Counted from the stretch's first letter, positions 1 through 8,432 are shown. The stretch is 64,000 nt of DNA from Clostridiaceae bacterium (GCA_003554105.1 PWFQ01000006.1:67036-131035); one strand, 5' to 3'. Made by a program: numbers and translations. The notes: generated by a model not told the origin, from the letters alone.

Positions 1-458
1 CCGGTAAGCTCCACACGCTTCAATTTTCCGAGATAATTTTCCTTGATCAGGTTTTCCGCTTTTTTAACAGCCCGGGTATAGACAAGGGGAAAATGCAGGG
101 CATTGATAATGCCCTTACCGTAGGCTTTAGTATAAAGCTCCCGGGCTTCCTTGGTGGAGTTTGCCAGGGGTTTTTCGCAAAAGAAAGCTTTTTCCGCTTC
201 AATAATCTCAAGACCGATGGCATGATGCAGCTTCGGGGGAACTGCTAAGTATACCAGGTCTACCAGGGGATTGGATAAAATTTCATGATAATGCTCAACA
301 GCAGTTAACCCGTAGCTCTTAGAGATTTCCTGTAACCGCTCCTGGTTTTTATCAGTAATTTGAATGATGCGAAATCGGGAATGTTGATTAAAAACTTTCA
401 CCAAACGTTCACCAACAATTCCTACACCGATAATCCCTACATTATACACATTTTTCAT
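1..458 (-). CDS. Gfo/Idh/MocA family oxidoreductase, N-terminal part only
   Basis: NAD(P)-dependent oxidoreductase of the Gfo/Idh/MocA family, probably acting on a sugar, inositol or related polyol; the substrate cannot be told. Reading the reverse strand from the ATG at 458 gives a Rossmann start with the motif GIIGVGIVGERLV at residues 8-20, and the family EKP motif (FFCEKPLANS) near residue 110. About 152 codons are present and the gene runs off the left edge, so the C-terminal substrate domain is missing. A ribosome site (GGAGAGG) lies just upstream. It is divergent from the MocR-type regulator at 624, which probably controls it. Confidence 0.85.
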   Translation of the reverse strand, partial: MKNVYNVGIIGVGIVGERLVKVFNQHSRFRIIQITDKNQERLQEISKSYGLTAVEHYHEILSNPLVDLVYLAVPPKLHHAIGLEIIEAEKAFFCEKPLANSTKEARELYTKAYGKGIINALHFPLVYTRAVKKAENLIKENYLGKLKRVELT

Positions 459-488
459 AAAATGCACCTCTCCTTCATTTATATTTTG

Positions 489-506
489 ATGTAGTTGGAA
501 CTACAT
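489..506. promoter_or_regulatory. Palindromic operator candidate between divergent genes
   Basis: Perfect inverted repeat ATGTAGTT-GG-AACTACAT. A second inverted repeat, AATATTC with GAATATT (507-513 and 523-529, 9-base spacer), follows directly. The first palindrome overlaps the -10 and start region of the promoter reading left into the oxidoreductase gene. MocR/GabR-type regulators usually bind in the gap between their own gene and a divergent target, so this is the likely binding site. That assignment is inference. Confidence 0.6.
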
Positions 507-533
507 AATATTCAAATATTTAGAATATTCCAA
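505..533 (-). promoter_or_regulatory. Sigma-A type promoter for the oxidoreductase gene
   Basis: On the reverse strand: -35 TTGGAA (533-528), 17-base spacer, -10 TATTAT (510-505). Transcription would start near 498, inside the 489-506 palindrome, which is a layout suited to repression by a bound regulator. Confidence 0.55.
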
Positions 534-623
534 CCAAATGCAAACTTACTTCATATATAACCGAAAGCCGAGGATTTAAACAAGGGTTGAAAAATAAAAT
601 CCCGAAGAGAAAGGAGGGTTCCA

Positions 624-2024
624 ATGGATGGCAGATGGATCATAGAGTTGGACAGAAAAGAGAAAAAATATCTTTATCAACAATTGGCAGAGGCGATCAG
701 GAGAGAAATTGATACCCGTAGTCTCGAGGAGGGAGAACCGCTTCCTTCAATAAAAAGACTGGCAAAGGAGCTGAAGATCAATCCGGCCACAGTGGTTAAA
801 GCCTATGAAGTCCTTGAAAAGGAGGGATATATTGAAAAAAAACTGGGAAGCGGTTCCTTTGTGAAAGACAGAGAGACGCAAATTTTGAACTTCGCCAGCG
901 GAACTCCATCCTATGACTTTTTTCCCGTGGAGGATTTTAAGAAAATCATTAACGATGTCATGGATAATGATGGCGCACGCGCTTTTGAGTATACTGAAGG
1001 TCAGGGTGACCGGGCTCTGAGAGTCGCTTTGAAAAACTACATTCAAAAATACAATATCCATACCAATGAAGACCATATTCATGTCATCTCCGGGGCGCAG
1101 CAGGGGATTGATATTATTGTAAAGGCCCTTGTTGACCAGGGGGAAAAGGTCATGATCGAAAAACCCTCTTATACTGGAGCAATCGGAGCATTCCGGTCCA
1201 GAGGCGCATCTCTGATTGAGGTGCCGATTAAAAATGACGGATTGGACCTGAAATACCTGGAAAGCATACTGGTGGAAGAGGTTCCGAAATTACTCTATGT
1301 GATGCCGAATTTTCAAAATCCCACCGGAACGTCCTACAGCACTTATCAGAAACATCGTCTTCTGGAACTGGCGGAAAAATACGGGTTTTATATTTTGGAG
1401 GATGATTATCTCAGTGATCTCAGTTTCTATTCAAAGGATTCGAGAACTTTAAAAAGTCTGGATCGCCATCATAAAGTCATTTATATCAAAAGCTTTTCAA
1501 AGATTTTTATGCCGGGTCTTCGACTTGGGTTTCTAGTGGTTCCTGAGGAATTGCAGGAGGCTATTCTGGAGGCGAAGCTGATTTCCGATATCTCCACTTC
1601 CGGATTGCTGCAAAGGGCATTGAAAGAGTATATGGAAAGAGGAATGTGGGAGAGGCATATCGAGCGATTAAAAACCATGTACAGCAGGAGATTCGACTTG
1701 GCACTGGACCTTATCCGCAGAGAATTCCCGGAGGAAGTTGTTTTTAAAGCACCGAAGGGCGGATTGAACTTTTGGTTTCAACTGCCTAAAACCTTTGATT
1801 TCACAAAGTTTGTTAAGGACTTGGAGGAACAGGGGATTCGCATCGCCAGGGGAGAATATTTCTTTCTTACGCCTCCTGAGGAACCGTCCTTTCGGTTTAG
1901 CATTGCGAATGTGGATGAGGAAGGGATTCGATGGGGAATCCTCTTTATGGCGGAGCTGTTACGGAAAGCTTTTCGGCGGAAAGGAAGGATTGAAGACCGG
2001 GAAAAGCAGGATTTAATTCTTTAA
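624..2024 (+). CDS. MocR-type GntR transcription regulator with aminotransferase-like domain
   Basis: Transcription factor of the MocR (GntR/aminotransferase class I) family, 466 residues, normal for the family. Residues about 8-75 are a GntR winged helix (LYQQLAEAIR, LPSIKRLAKELKINPATVVKAY). Residues about 100-450 are a fold-type I aminotransferase domain; SFSK in the segment KVIYIKSFSKIFMPG holds the lysine expected to bind pyridoxal phosphate, and NFQNPTG and DDYLSDL are also family motifs. Start: ATG with AAGGAGGG upstream. Family members such as GabR and PdxR sense an amino compound or a B6 vitamer and often control a divergent gene. The effector is unknown. Confidence 0.93.
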   Translation: MDGRWIIELDRKEKKYLYQQLAEAIRREIDTRSLEEGEPLPSIKRLAKELKINPATVVKAYEVLEKEGYIEKKLGSGSFVKDRETQILNFASGTPSYDFFPVEDFKKIINDVMDNDGARAFEYTEGQGDRALRVALKNYIQKYNIHTNEDHIHVISGAQQGIDIIVKALVDQGEKVMIEKPSYTGAIGAFRSRGASLIEVPIKNDGLDLKYLESILVEEVPKLLYVMPNFQNPTGTSYSTYQKHRLLELAEKYGFYILEDDYLSDLSFYSKDSRTLKSLDRHHKVIYIKSFSKIFMPGLRLGFLVVPEELQEAILEAKLISDISTSGLLQRALKEYMERGMWERHIERLKTMYSRRFDLALDLIRREFPEEVVFKAPKGGLNFWFQLPKTFDFTKFVKDLEEQGIRIARGEYFFLTPPEEPSFRFSIANVDEEGIRWGILFMAELLRKAFRRKGRIEDREKQDLIL

Positions 2025-2071
2025 ATTCGGGTAAAGATGATAAAGAGTGAGTAAATTAGCGGGGTGATAGA

Positions 2072-2614
2072 ATGAAAATTTATACAAAAGGCGGAGACAA
2101 AGGCAAGACCAGTCTCTACGATCAGACTCGGGTAGACAAAGATTCAATCCGGGTGGAGAGTTACGGAACCATTGATGAACTGAACTCCTCCATCGGTTTT
2201 GCAAGAAGCTTTATCAAGGACGAAAAGATTCGTGAGATCCTTTATCGAATCCAGAGAAGCCTCTTTGATGTTGCAGGAGAGCTTGCAACAATGAAGCCCG
2301 AGGAATTTCCGGAAAAAATTACGGAAAAAGATATTAAAGAGCTGGAAACATTGATCGATGAATACCTGGATCATATGACCAAGGAAGAAAAGTCCATGTT
2401 CATTATTCCCGGAAGCAACAGAGAGAGTGGTGCCCTTCACGTGGCAAGAACCGTTTGCCGCAGGGGTGAAAGACGAATGATCACTTTGAAGAGGGAAAGC
2501 CCGGTGAGAGATGATCTGATTAAGTACATTAACCGGTTATCCGATCTTCTTTACACCTTGGCCCGTTTTATGGAGACGCAGCTAAGTTATGTGGATTTTA
2601 AGGGGAGAGAATAG
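2072..2614 (+). CDS. PduO-type cob(I)alamin adenosyltransferase
   Basis: Transfers the adenosyl group of ATP to cob(I)alamin to make coenzyme B12, in the cytosol. The N-terminus carries the PduO/MMAB signature YTKGGDKGKTSL (residues 4-15), followed by GTIDELNSSIGFARSF; the C-terminal part holds ARTVCRRGERRM. Length 180 residues is normal for the single-domain form. It begins 47 bases after the MocR-type gene and ends in a strong terminator. No other cobalamin gene is nearby, so it probably serves adenosylcobalamin enzymes encoded elsewhere. Confidence 0.93.
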   Translation: MKIYTKGGDKGKTSLYDQTRVDKDSIRVESYGTIDELNSSIGFARSFIKDEKIREILYRIQRSLFDVAGELATMKPEEFPEKITEKDIKELETLIDEYLDHMTKEEKSMFIIPGSNRESGALHVARTVCRRGERRMITLKRESPVRDDLIKYINRLSDLLYTLARFMETQLSYVDFKGRE

Positions 2615-2656
2615 ATCAGAACGCTCAGCTATCGGCTGAGCGTTTCTGATTTTATT
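2615..2656 (+). terminator. Intrinsic terminator after the adenosyltransferase gene
   Basis: Stem CGCTCAGC/GCTGAGCG (2622-2629 with 2635-2642), extended outward by ATCAGAA with TTCTGAT around one bulged T, then TTTTATT. Confidence 0.85.
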
Positions 2657-2681
2657 GCGGTTTTTCAGGTTCTTTGAGTTT

Positions 2682-3920
2682 TTATGTGTAAAGGATGTAA
2701 TCATCGTTAAAAGATGCAAAATCCTTGCGTTCCTTGAAGCCACGATCCTTATTCTGAAAATAATACTGGATAATCTCTGCAGCAAGGGGAGCAATATCCC
2801 GACGGTTTGTGATTTCATCCAATGTGAAAAATCGGGCATCGGTATTTTCAAAGCCGTCCGCCTTTGGTGAACCTCCTAGATAATCCATCTTAAACACAAT
2901 ATAACAATCCACAACCTCTGTAGTGGAATTGGAACGAATGGCGATAATATCGGTGGCCTCCGCTTTTATCTGAGTTTCCTCAAAGACTTCACGTTCAACT
3001 CCGTGATTGAGTTTTTCTCCTTTTTCAAGATGTCCACCGGGCATCAGCCACATCCCTTTTAAACGACCGTAATTCTGCTTGACCATCAGAACTTTATCTT
3101 CCACTTCGATCAGTCCTCCCACACCGATAAAGTTGTTGGTGTAGACCCACTTATTATAGGCAAACTCATGAACCACGGATAAATCGTTGCGCTGTTCCTT
3201 TTCCCGCTTTACCCGGTCCAGGTCGATGCTTACACTGTGAAGTCCTTCATTCTCTCCTCCTTCGAAAAGAATTTCCCCTTTGGGATCGATAACAAGGGAA
3301 TGACCGAAATATCCTTCTCCCACCCGGTTAACCGCAATGACGTATACCTGATTTTCGATGGCCCGGGCCTTTAACAGAGTGACCCAATGCTCATAAAGGG
3401 GAATGGGAAACTGGGCAACCAGGAAAATCATTTCAGAACCTTTAAGGGAGATGCCGCGGAAAATTTCAGGAAACCGCAGATCATAGCAATTGGTCACTCC
3501 AAAGGAAAGCTTTTGGTCGAAAAACCGTGGGATGCGGTCTCCGCGATCAAATATTTGACCTTCCAAATTGTTTTGAGAAACCAGGTGCATTTTCCAATAG
3601 CTGCCCTGTACTGTTCCGTTCCGGTTAATGACAAATGTTGTATTGAAAAGGCGGTCTCCCGTACTTTGGGGAACGCTGCCTCCTATGACAACCGCTTTAT
3701 GTTTAAGTGCCAGCTGCTGTAAGAAACGGAGGGGTTTTTTGTATGCTTCTCCATGGGCCTTCATATTTTTGAAATCAAAGTCCACAGACCACATCTCCGG
3801 GAGGATGATAAAATCCGTTGAGTTCACATTTTGAAGAAGCGAGCGGACTTTCTCCTTGTTTTTCTGGAAATTCCCCTTAGCGATATCCATCTGGACTAAA
3901 TGGAGTTGAATTCGATTCAT
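2682..3920 (-). CDS. Carbon-nitrogen hydrolase (nitrilase superfamily) fused to a Nudix hydrolase
   Basis: Two catalytic domains in one 412-residue chain. Residues 1-255 are a nitrilase-superfamily amidase with the Glu-Lys-Cys triad visible: E42 in ILPEMW, K110 in SYWKMHL and C145 in VTNCYDLRFPE. That arrangement resembles omega-amidase (NIT2/YafV) proteins. Residues about 264-395 are a Nudix domain with Nudix box GGHLEKGEKLNHGVEREVFEET starting at residue 295; the usual Gly near the box end is Gln. Start: ATG at 3920 with AAGGAAGG upstream; a longer upstream reading has no ribosome site. Substrates are unknown; the fusion suggests one cleans up a by-product of the other pathway, which is inference. 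Confidence 0.85.
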   Translation of the reverse strand: MNRIQLHLVQMDIAKGNFQKNKEKVRSLLQNVNSTDFIILPEMWSVDFDFKNMKAHGEAYKKPLRFLQQLALKHKAVVIGGSVPQSTGDRLFNTTFVINRNGTVQGSYWKMHLVSQNNLEGQIFDRGDRIPRFFDQKLSFGVTNCYDLRFPEIFRGISLKGSEMIFLVAQFPIPLYEHWVTLLKARAIENQVYVIAVNRVGEGYFGHSLVIDPKGEILFEGGENEGLHSVSIDLDRVKREKEQRNDLSVVHEFAYNKWVYTNNFIGVGGLIEVEDKVLMVKQNYGRLKGMWLMPGGHLEKGEKLNHGVEREVFEETQIKAEATDIIAIRSNSTTEVVDCYIVFKMDYLGGSPKADGFENTDARFFTLDEITNRRDIAPLAAEIIQYYFQNKDRGFKERKDFASFNDDYILYT

Positions 3921-3959
3921 CGGAAACACCTTCCTTTTCAATGAAGATTGTATTTTCTC

Positions 3960-3988
3960 TTGCCTTGTGTTATAAAAGATTCTATAGG
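3960..3988 (+). promoter_or_regulatory. Possible promoter for hemZ
   Basis: TTGCCT (3960-3965), 17-base spacer, TATAGG (3983-3988); both hexamers match consensus at only four of six positions. A small stem CCCTCT/AGAGGG (3993-3998 with 4009-4014) lies in the would-be leader. Confidence 0.3.
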
Positions 3989-4045
3989 ATTTCCCTCTCT
4001 TTTTCAATAGAGGGATCCATTGAAGGATTGAAAAGGAGAGTTAAA

Positions 4046-5539
4046 ATGATTTATGTAGGATTAAAGGGCCATCGAAACGTCTATGATACGAGGGAACTGA
4101 CAAAGGTTTTTGTTGATAAGGTCAAAATACTGACTGACGGTGAAGATCCCAAAAACATGCCGGACTATATCGAATCCCGACTGAAGATAAATAAATCAGA
4201 TGAGTTCGCAGTTGTTGAAGGGTTCATCGCGGGGAAGAAAAAGCGGGGGATACGGAGGGTCAATGAGGCTTCTCGGAATTTGCCGGAGCCTCTCCGTGAA
4301 GAGATGCTGGACAAAAATCGGAGGGATGCCCTTCGATCCGCCCTCTTTGAAGTTCTGTCAACCCTTACAGGGAAAAAGCCGCCATGGGGAGTCCTGACCG
4401 GGATTCGTCCGGTGAAAATCGTGCAAAACTTCATTGACGGGGGGAAAACCGAATTCGAGATATATAAAGAGCTGACAGAAAATAAATATCTGGCAAAGGA
4501 AAAAGCACAGCTGCTTATTGGGATCGCAGGGAAAGAGAGACAATTGATTTATCCCCTGGATGAGAAGGGACTGAATTTTTATGTCAGCATACCTTTTTGC
4601 CCCAGTCGCTGCAGATATTGTTCTTTCCCTTCCAACGACCTTCATCGACAGGAGGGGGAAGTGGATCGTTACCTGTTTGCCCTGAAAAAGGAATTGAATA
4701 CCACAATTGATCGTATTAATGAAAAAGGCCTCAAGGTGAATACGATTTATATTGGAGGTGGAACTCCAAGTGTTTTGAGTGCTGAACAGTTTGAGTCATT
4801 ATTTGCCACTTTAAAAAAGCTGAAAGGATATGAAAATCTCAAAGAAATTACGGTGGAAGCGGGACGACCGGACACTTTTAGTCTGCCTATGCTGAAAGCA
4901 CTGAAAGAAAATGGCGTACAGCGGATCAGTCTCAATCCTCAAACCATGAATCAGGAGACTCTGATTCTTATCGGCAGGAATCATACCCCGGAGGAAATCT
5001 ATAAGGCTTATGAAATGGGGGGGCAGGTGGGTTTTTCTTCGGTGAATATGGATCTGATCGTTGGATTGCCGGGAGAGACCATCAAATCCCTGGAAAAAAC
5101 CCTTAAGGACATCAATAAAATGCAGCCGGAAAACTTAACGGTCCACACTCTGGCGATTAAAACCAGCTCGTACTTCAAACGAAACGAGCACCTCATCACT
5201 CAAAGCGAGGAAGAGGTGCTGAAAATGCTGGATTATGTCAGGGAGTTCACTCTCAGGGAGTCCTATGAAGCCTATTATATGTATCGGCAGAAAAATATGC
5301 TGGGAAATTTTGAGAACGTAGGGTATAGCAAAACAGGATATGAATCTCTCTATAACATGAAAATCATGGCGGAAAAAGAAACAATACTGGGATTTGGTGC
5401 CGGCGCGGTGACCAAAATTGTTGAATCGAAAGGGCTTCGGATTCACCGCCGGCCAAACGTAAAAGGATTGGGTCACTACCTGCAAAGGGTTGATGAAGTC
5501 ATCCTTGAAAAGCAAAAGATTCTCAATGAGTTCTTTTAG
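4046..5539 (+). CDS. hemZ: Radical SAM coproporphyrinogen dehydrogenase-like protein HemZ
   Basis: Oxygen-independent coproporphyrinogen III oxidase family, a step of heme synthesis; 497 residues matches the HemZ subfamily, which has a long N-terminal extension (about 165 residues here) before the radical SAM barrel. The iron-sulfur motif is CPSRCRYC, in IPFCPSRCRYCSFPSND, followed by IYIGGGTPS, typical of HemN-like enzymes. Start chosen at ATG 4046 because AAAAGGAGAG lies seven bases upstream. The HemN family includes members not active on coproporphyrinogen, and no other heme gene is near, so the exact reaction is less certain than the family. It converges with the next gene with a four-base overlap of stop codons. 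Confidence 0.85.
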   Translation: MIYVGLKGHRNVYDTRELTKVFVDKVKILTDGEDPKNMPDYIESRLKINKSDEFAVVEGFIAGKKKRGIRRVNEASRNLPEPLREEMLDKNRRDALRSALFEVLSTLTGKKPPWGVLTGIRPVKIVQNFIDGGKTEFEIYKELTENKYLAKEKAQLLIGIAGKERQLIYPLDEKGLNFYVSIPFCPSRCRYCSFPSNDLHRQEGEVDRYLFALKKELNTTIDRINEKGLKVNTIYIGGGTPSVLSAEQFESLFATLKKLKGYENLKEITVEAGRPDTFSLPMLKALKENGVQRISLNPQTMNQETLILIGRNHTPEEIYKAYEMGGQVGFSSVNMDLIVGLPGETIKSLEKTLKDINKMQPENLTVHTLAIKTSSYFKRNEHLITQSEEEVLKMLDYVREFTLRESYEAYYMYRQKNMLGNFENVGYSKTGYESLYNMKIMAEKETILGFGAGAVTKIVESKGLRIHRRPNVKGLGHYLQRVDEVILEKQKILNEFF

Positions 5540-6837
5540 GCATGAGGATCTTCAAGTAGTTCATCAAGAACTCTTCCGTCTGCATTAGGCAAGGGAAGGT
5601 TAAGGATTTCAGCGATGGTGGGTGCGATATCGATGATTCTCATTTCTTCAACAGAGGCCCCTTTTTTGAAGGAGGGTCCCGTAGCTAGGAAGAGTGATCG
5701 GTAGCCTTCCTTGTCGGGATGATAGCCATGTACTGCAACGCTCACCTTATTTTCGGGGTCCTTCTCCACAGGAGAATATAGAGGCAGATCCCAATCGGGT
5801 GTAAAGGAATAACCTTTTTTTCCTTCAAGAATCAGGGAAAAACCGTTTTGAAGGTGAAGATCGGAAAAATCTTTAGGACGATAGATCCGCTCAATTCCAG
5901 AAGAGGAGTCTGTCACAAGACGATGAATTTCCTCATAAACTTCATCTGTGAAGGAGGGATTTTCCTTTTCGTTGATGTAAATATGGCAGGAACCCTCACA
6001 GGAATGGGCCCAGACCCGCCAGCTATCCAAGGTTCCTTCCTGATTAAAGGTCAACCATCCTTTTTTGTGAAAATGGGAATTGATGTTTATATTTTGATGG
6101 ATATCCAGGAAGCCGTGGTCACCGAAGATGATGATATCCGTTGAAGAAAGCTCTCTTTTACTCTTAAGCAGGTTAAGCAGGTCGCCCAAATGGGAATCCA
6201 ATCGCTCTAGAGCCTTTCGGCTTTCATCACTGTCGGTTCCATAATAATGGCGATGGGTATCCACATCCGCCAGGTGGACAAGGACAAAATCCAAATCTTT
6301 TTTAGAGATCAGGTCAAGGACAGATTTCATGGTAAAGACGTCGAGTTCGGGATGTTCTGTTCCTCTTCGATACTTACCGTATTTTTGGTTGATGCTGAGA
6401 AGAAAGAGGGGAGAACCGTGGATAAGGGAGAGGAGGATCTGGTTTTTTTTCTTTTTCGGATCCCAGATTTCCGGAATGTTATAATTTTGAGGACCCCTGG
6501 CGGTGACAGGCCAAAGGAATGTTGCGGTCTTCAACCCTTTTTCCTTTGCCAGACCCAGCAATGTAGGGGATTGGAGGTGTTTGTATTGCCAGTACCAGTC
6601 CGGTTTGCGATCTCCGGGGGTGGGAATATAGTTGGAAGTGATTCCATGCTTATCGGGGTGAACTCCGGTGATCACTGACGCATGGGTTGTATAGGTATGA
6701 CTCGGGTAGACCCCTTTAACCGTCTTTCCCAGTGCACAGCCGGAAAGAAGCTTGGAAAAATGGGGAAGCTTCTCAATAATGGATCGATCGGAAGCATGCA
6801 GTGCGTCAAAGGACAAAAGGATGACTTTCTTTTTCAT
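5536..6837 (-). CDS. Alkaline phosphatase superfamily protein, nucleotide pyrophosphatase/phosphodiesterase type
   Basis: Metal-dependent phosphodiesterase of the NPP/type I phosphodiesterase group, 433 residues. Metal and nucleophile positions are visible: D11 in LLSFDALH, the probable nucleophile T48 in YPSHTYTTHASVITG, then DVDTHRHYYG, IIFGDHGF and a late HGYHPD. No signal peptide or membrane segment is seen, so it is likely cytosolic, unlike many secreted relatives. Start: ATG 6837 with AAGGAGTGG upstream. Substrate unknown; nucleotide, phosphonate or phospholipid esters are all possible in this family. Confidence 0.85.
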   Translation of the reverse strand: MKKKVILLSFDALHASDRSIIEKLPHFSKLLSGCALGKTVKGVYPSHTYTTHASVITGVHPDKHGITSNYIPTPGDRKPDWYWQYKHLQSPTLLGLAKEKGLKTATFLWPVTARGPQNYNIPEIWDPKKKKNQILLSLIHGSPLFLLSINQKYGKYRRGTEHPELDVFTMKSVLDLISKKDLDFVLVHLADVDTHRHYYGTDSDESRKALERLDSHLGDLLNLLKSKRELSSTDIIIFGDHGFLDIHQNININSHFHKKGWLTFNQEGTLDSWRVWAHSCEGSCHIYINEKENPSFTDEVYEEIHRLVTDSSSGIERIYRPKDFSDLHLQNGFSLILEGKKGYSFTPDWDLPLYSPVEKDPENKVSVAVHGYHPDKEGYRSLFLATGPSFKKGASVEEMRIIDIAPTIAEILNLPLPNADGRVLDELLEDPHA

Positions 6838-6914
6838 GGTTTCCACTCCTTGGATTAATGTTTTTGTTTCTAAGAGTATTTTACCCAAGATTTCAAAAAA
6901 GATGCTAAAAACCT

Positions 6915-6941
6915 TTGAAAAATCGTAAAAAGTGTTATAAT
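6915..6941 (+). promoter_or_regulatory. Extended -10 promoter for the small membrane protein gene
   Basis: TGTTATAAT (6933-6941), a TGn extended -10 with a perfect TATAAT; a weak TTGAAA (6915-6920) sits 15 bases ahead. It lies 70 bases before the next ATG and reads away from the reverse-strand phosphodiesterase gene. Confidence 0.6.
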
Positions 6942-7011
6942 GGAACAAGTTCACAAGAATGAATGAACCCTCAAAGTTGATGGAATCACAAAAGAAGAAA
7001 GGAAGATCAAG

Positions 7012-7380
7012 ATGATTGATCTATTGATAAGGCTTGGAGGAATCCTTCTTATTGGAAGTTTTATTGGTTACATTGCAACGGTTCTGAAGGAAAAAGCCTA
7101 TCTCCGTAATAATACGGTATTCATTAACAAGGACAATGTTAATCCCGCTGATCTCAAAAAGATTCACTCAAAGCATTTTAAACTGGGGAACCGGGAAATA
7201 ATGGCGGGAGACGAAATTAAAGTGAAGTTAAAGGACCGGAAAAAAGTCAAGGGGATTGTTCTCGGCCTTGATGAGGAAAAAGAAAACATCATTCTTATGG
7301 AATCCAAGGGTGTTAAAAGTTTAGAGGTTCAGTCCATTGAAAAATTAAAAATTGCCAGCAAATATGGTAAATTTTTCTAA
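7012..7380 (+). CDS. Small membrane-anchored protein of unknown function
   Basis: 122 residues, not recognised. Residues about 4-25 (LIRLGGILLIGSFIGYIATVL) form one membrane helix with little before it, so the rest probably faces the cytosol. The remainder is lysine-rich and looks like a small beta domain: GDEIKVKLKDRKKVKGIVLGLDEEKENI resembles an SH3- or Sm-like barrel pattern, but this is only an impression. It has its own promoter, an AAAGGAAG ribosome site and its own terminator, so it is probably a real single-gene unit. Confidence 0.7.
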   Translation: MIDLLIRLGGILLIGSFIGYIATVLKEKAYLRNNTVFINKDNVNPADLKKIHSKHFKLGNREIMAGDEIKVKLKDRKKVKGIVLGLDEEKENIILMESKGVKSLEVQSIEKLKIASKYGKFF

Positions 7381-7390
7381 AAAACCCCTA

Positions 7391-7427
7391 AAACCGCTTT
7401 TTTATCGAAAAAAAAGCGGTTTTTTTG
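7391..7427 (+). terminator. Intrinsic terminator after the small membrane protein gene
   Basis: Stem AAACCGCTTTTTT with AAAAAAAAGCGGTTT around ATCG, followed by a run of T. The A-rich left arm means it could also work in the other direction. Confidence 0.9.
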
Positions 7428-7495
7428 TAAAAAAACCAAAAAACAAGAAGGATTTTTAAAATCGATGGAGAATAGAAGTAGTATGGAATTGGAAC

Positions 7496-7513
7496 GGAGG
7501 GGAGGAATCCTCC
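7496..7513 (+). promoter_or_regulatory. Ribosome site inside a small self-complementary sequence
   Basis: Two tandem GGAGG copies (7496-7500 and 7501-7505); the second belongs to GGAGGAATCCTCC (7501-7513), which can fold on itself as GGAG-GAATC-CTCC and hide the ribosome site one base before the ATG at 7515. It could tune translation of the following gene. Confidence 0.4.
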
Positions 7514-7514
7514 T

Positions 7515-8432
7515 ATGACAGAAGAAAATCAGAAGACCTTAAGTCTCTTAAAACGTCGGAAAAGAAAAAAACGAATCCGCCGTTTGATTGTGATTCTTGG
7601 TATTCTTCTTTTTATCTTTTCGAAGTCGGCACCTGTATTAATGGGAACCGCTGAAGAATATCACCGGGTCGAATTAAGAAAGATGGCGGATATAAAGGGA
7701 ATTGACGGTTTCATTTTCAGAGAGGAAGAGGTGCTTTCAACCCACCTGCCCACAGTGCAGGTGGAATTAGGCCGCAGGGTTCCTGCTAACACTACTGTGG
7801 GCACCCAGGTTTCCACACCTTATGCAGGTGTCGTGGAATGGGGTGTGGATGGTCTGGAAGAGTTTCGATCATTGGAAGACTTACTCAAAGGAAATCTTCC
7901 GGATAGAGAGGAATTACAAAGGGTACTGGAGGATTCTTCTCTAAAACGACCTCATGGGGTTCGACTGATTACCGGTTATCAATGGGGTTTTCTGGGAGAA
8001 ATTCCTGAAGCTGATGCGATAGGCATGACGGAAGGGCAAAGTGTACGTCTTCGAAAAGAATCTGAGGAACTCCGCGGTACAATCCGTGTACTGGAGAACA
8101 TAGGTGACCGAGTGAAAATACTCGTTACCAGCAGAGAAGTGTTCTCCGGACTCTATAAAGAACGACAAATGTCGATGGAGATTCAAACGAGAGAATTCGA
8201 AGGACTTTGGATTCCCGATGGTGCCATTCTGGATCGGGAGCATGAACCTTACGTGATTCAACAGAGTATCGGGGGGAAAAAGGAAGTTCCGGTGAGGATT
8301 CTTTTGGAGAACGAAGAAGGAGCCCTGGTGCAGAGGGGAAGTTTTACAGATCCGGAAGGAAATCGGATCCCAACATTATCCCTCTACGATGAAATTCTTC
8401 TGAATCCAAGGCAGGACAACGGGGAGGAATGA
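7515..8432 (+). CDS. HlyD-like membrane-anchored protein at the head of the division cluster
   Basis: 305 residues. A very basic N-terminus (residues 13-23) is followed by one membrane helix (about 24-40), then an extracellular part. The segment VPANTTVGTQVSTPYAGVVEW resembles the lipoyl-like half motif of HlyD/periplasmic adaptor proteins, and a second barrel-like region lies near GMTEGQSVRLRKESEELRGTI. Proteins of this kind are often found just upstream of ylmE-sepF in Clostridia. No transporter partner is adjacent, so a role in the envelope near the division site is as likely as efflux. Both ideas are inference. Confidence 0.65.
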   Translation: MTEENQKTLSLLKRRKRKKRIRRLIVILGILLFIFSKSAPVLMGTAEEYHRVELRKMADIKGIDGFIFREEEVLSTHLPTVQVELGRRVPANTTVGTQVSTPYAGVVEWGVDGLEEFRSLEDLLKGNLPDREELQRVLEDSSLKRPHGVRLITGYQWGFLGEIPEADAIGMTEGQSVRLRKESEELRGTIRVLENIGDRVKILVTSREVFSGLYKERQMSMEIQTREFEGLWIPDGAILDREHEPYVIQQSIGGKKEVPVRILLENEEGALVQRGSFTDPEGNRIPTLSLYDEILLNPRQDNGEE

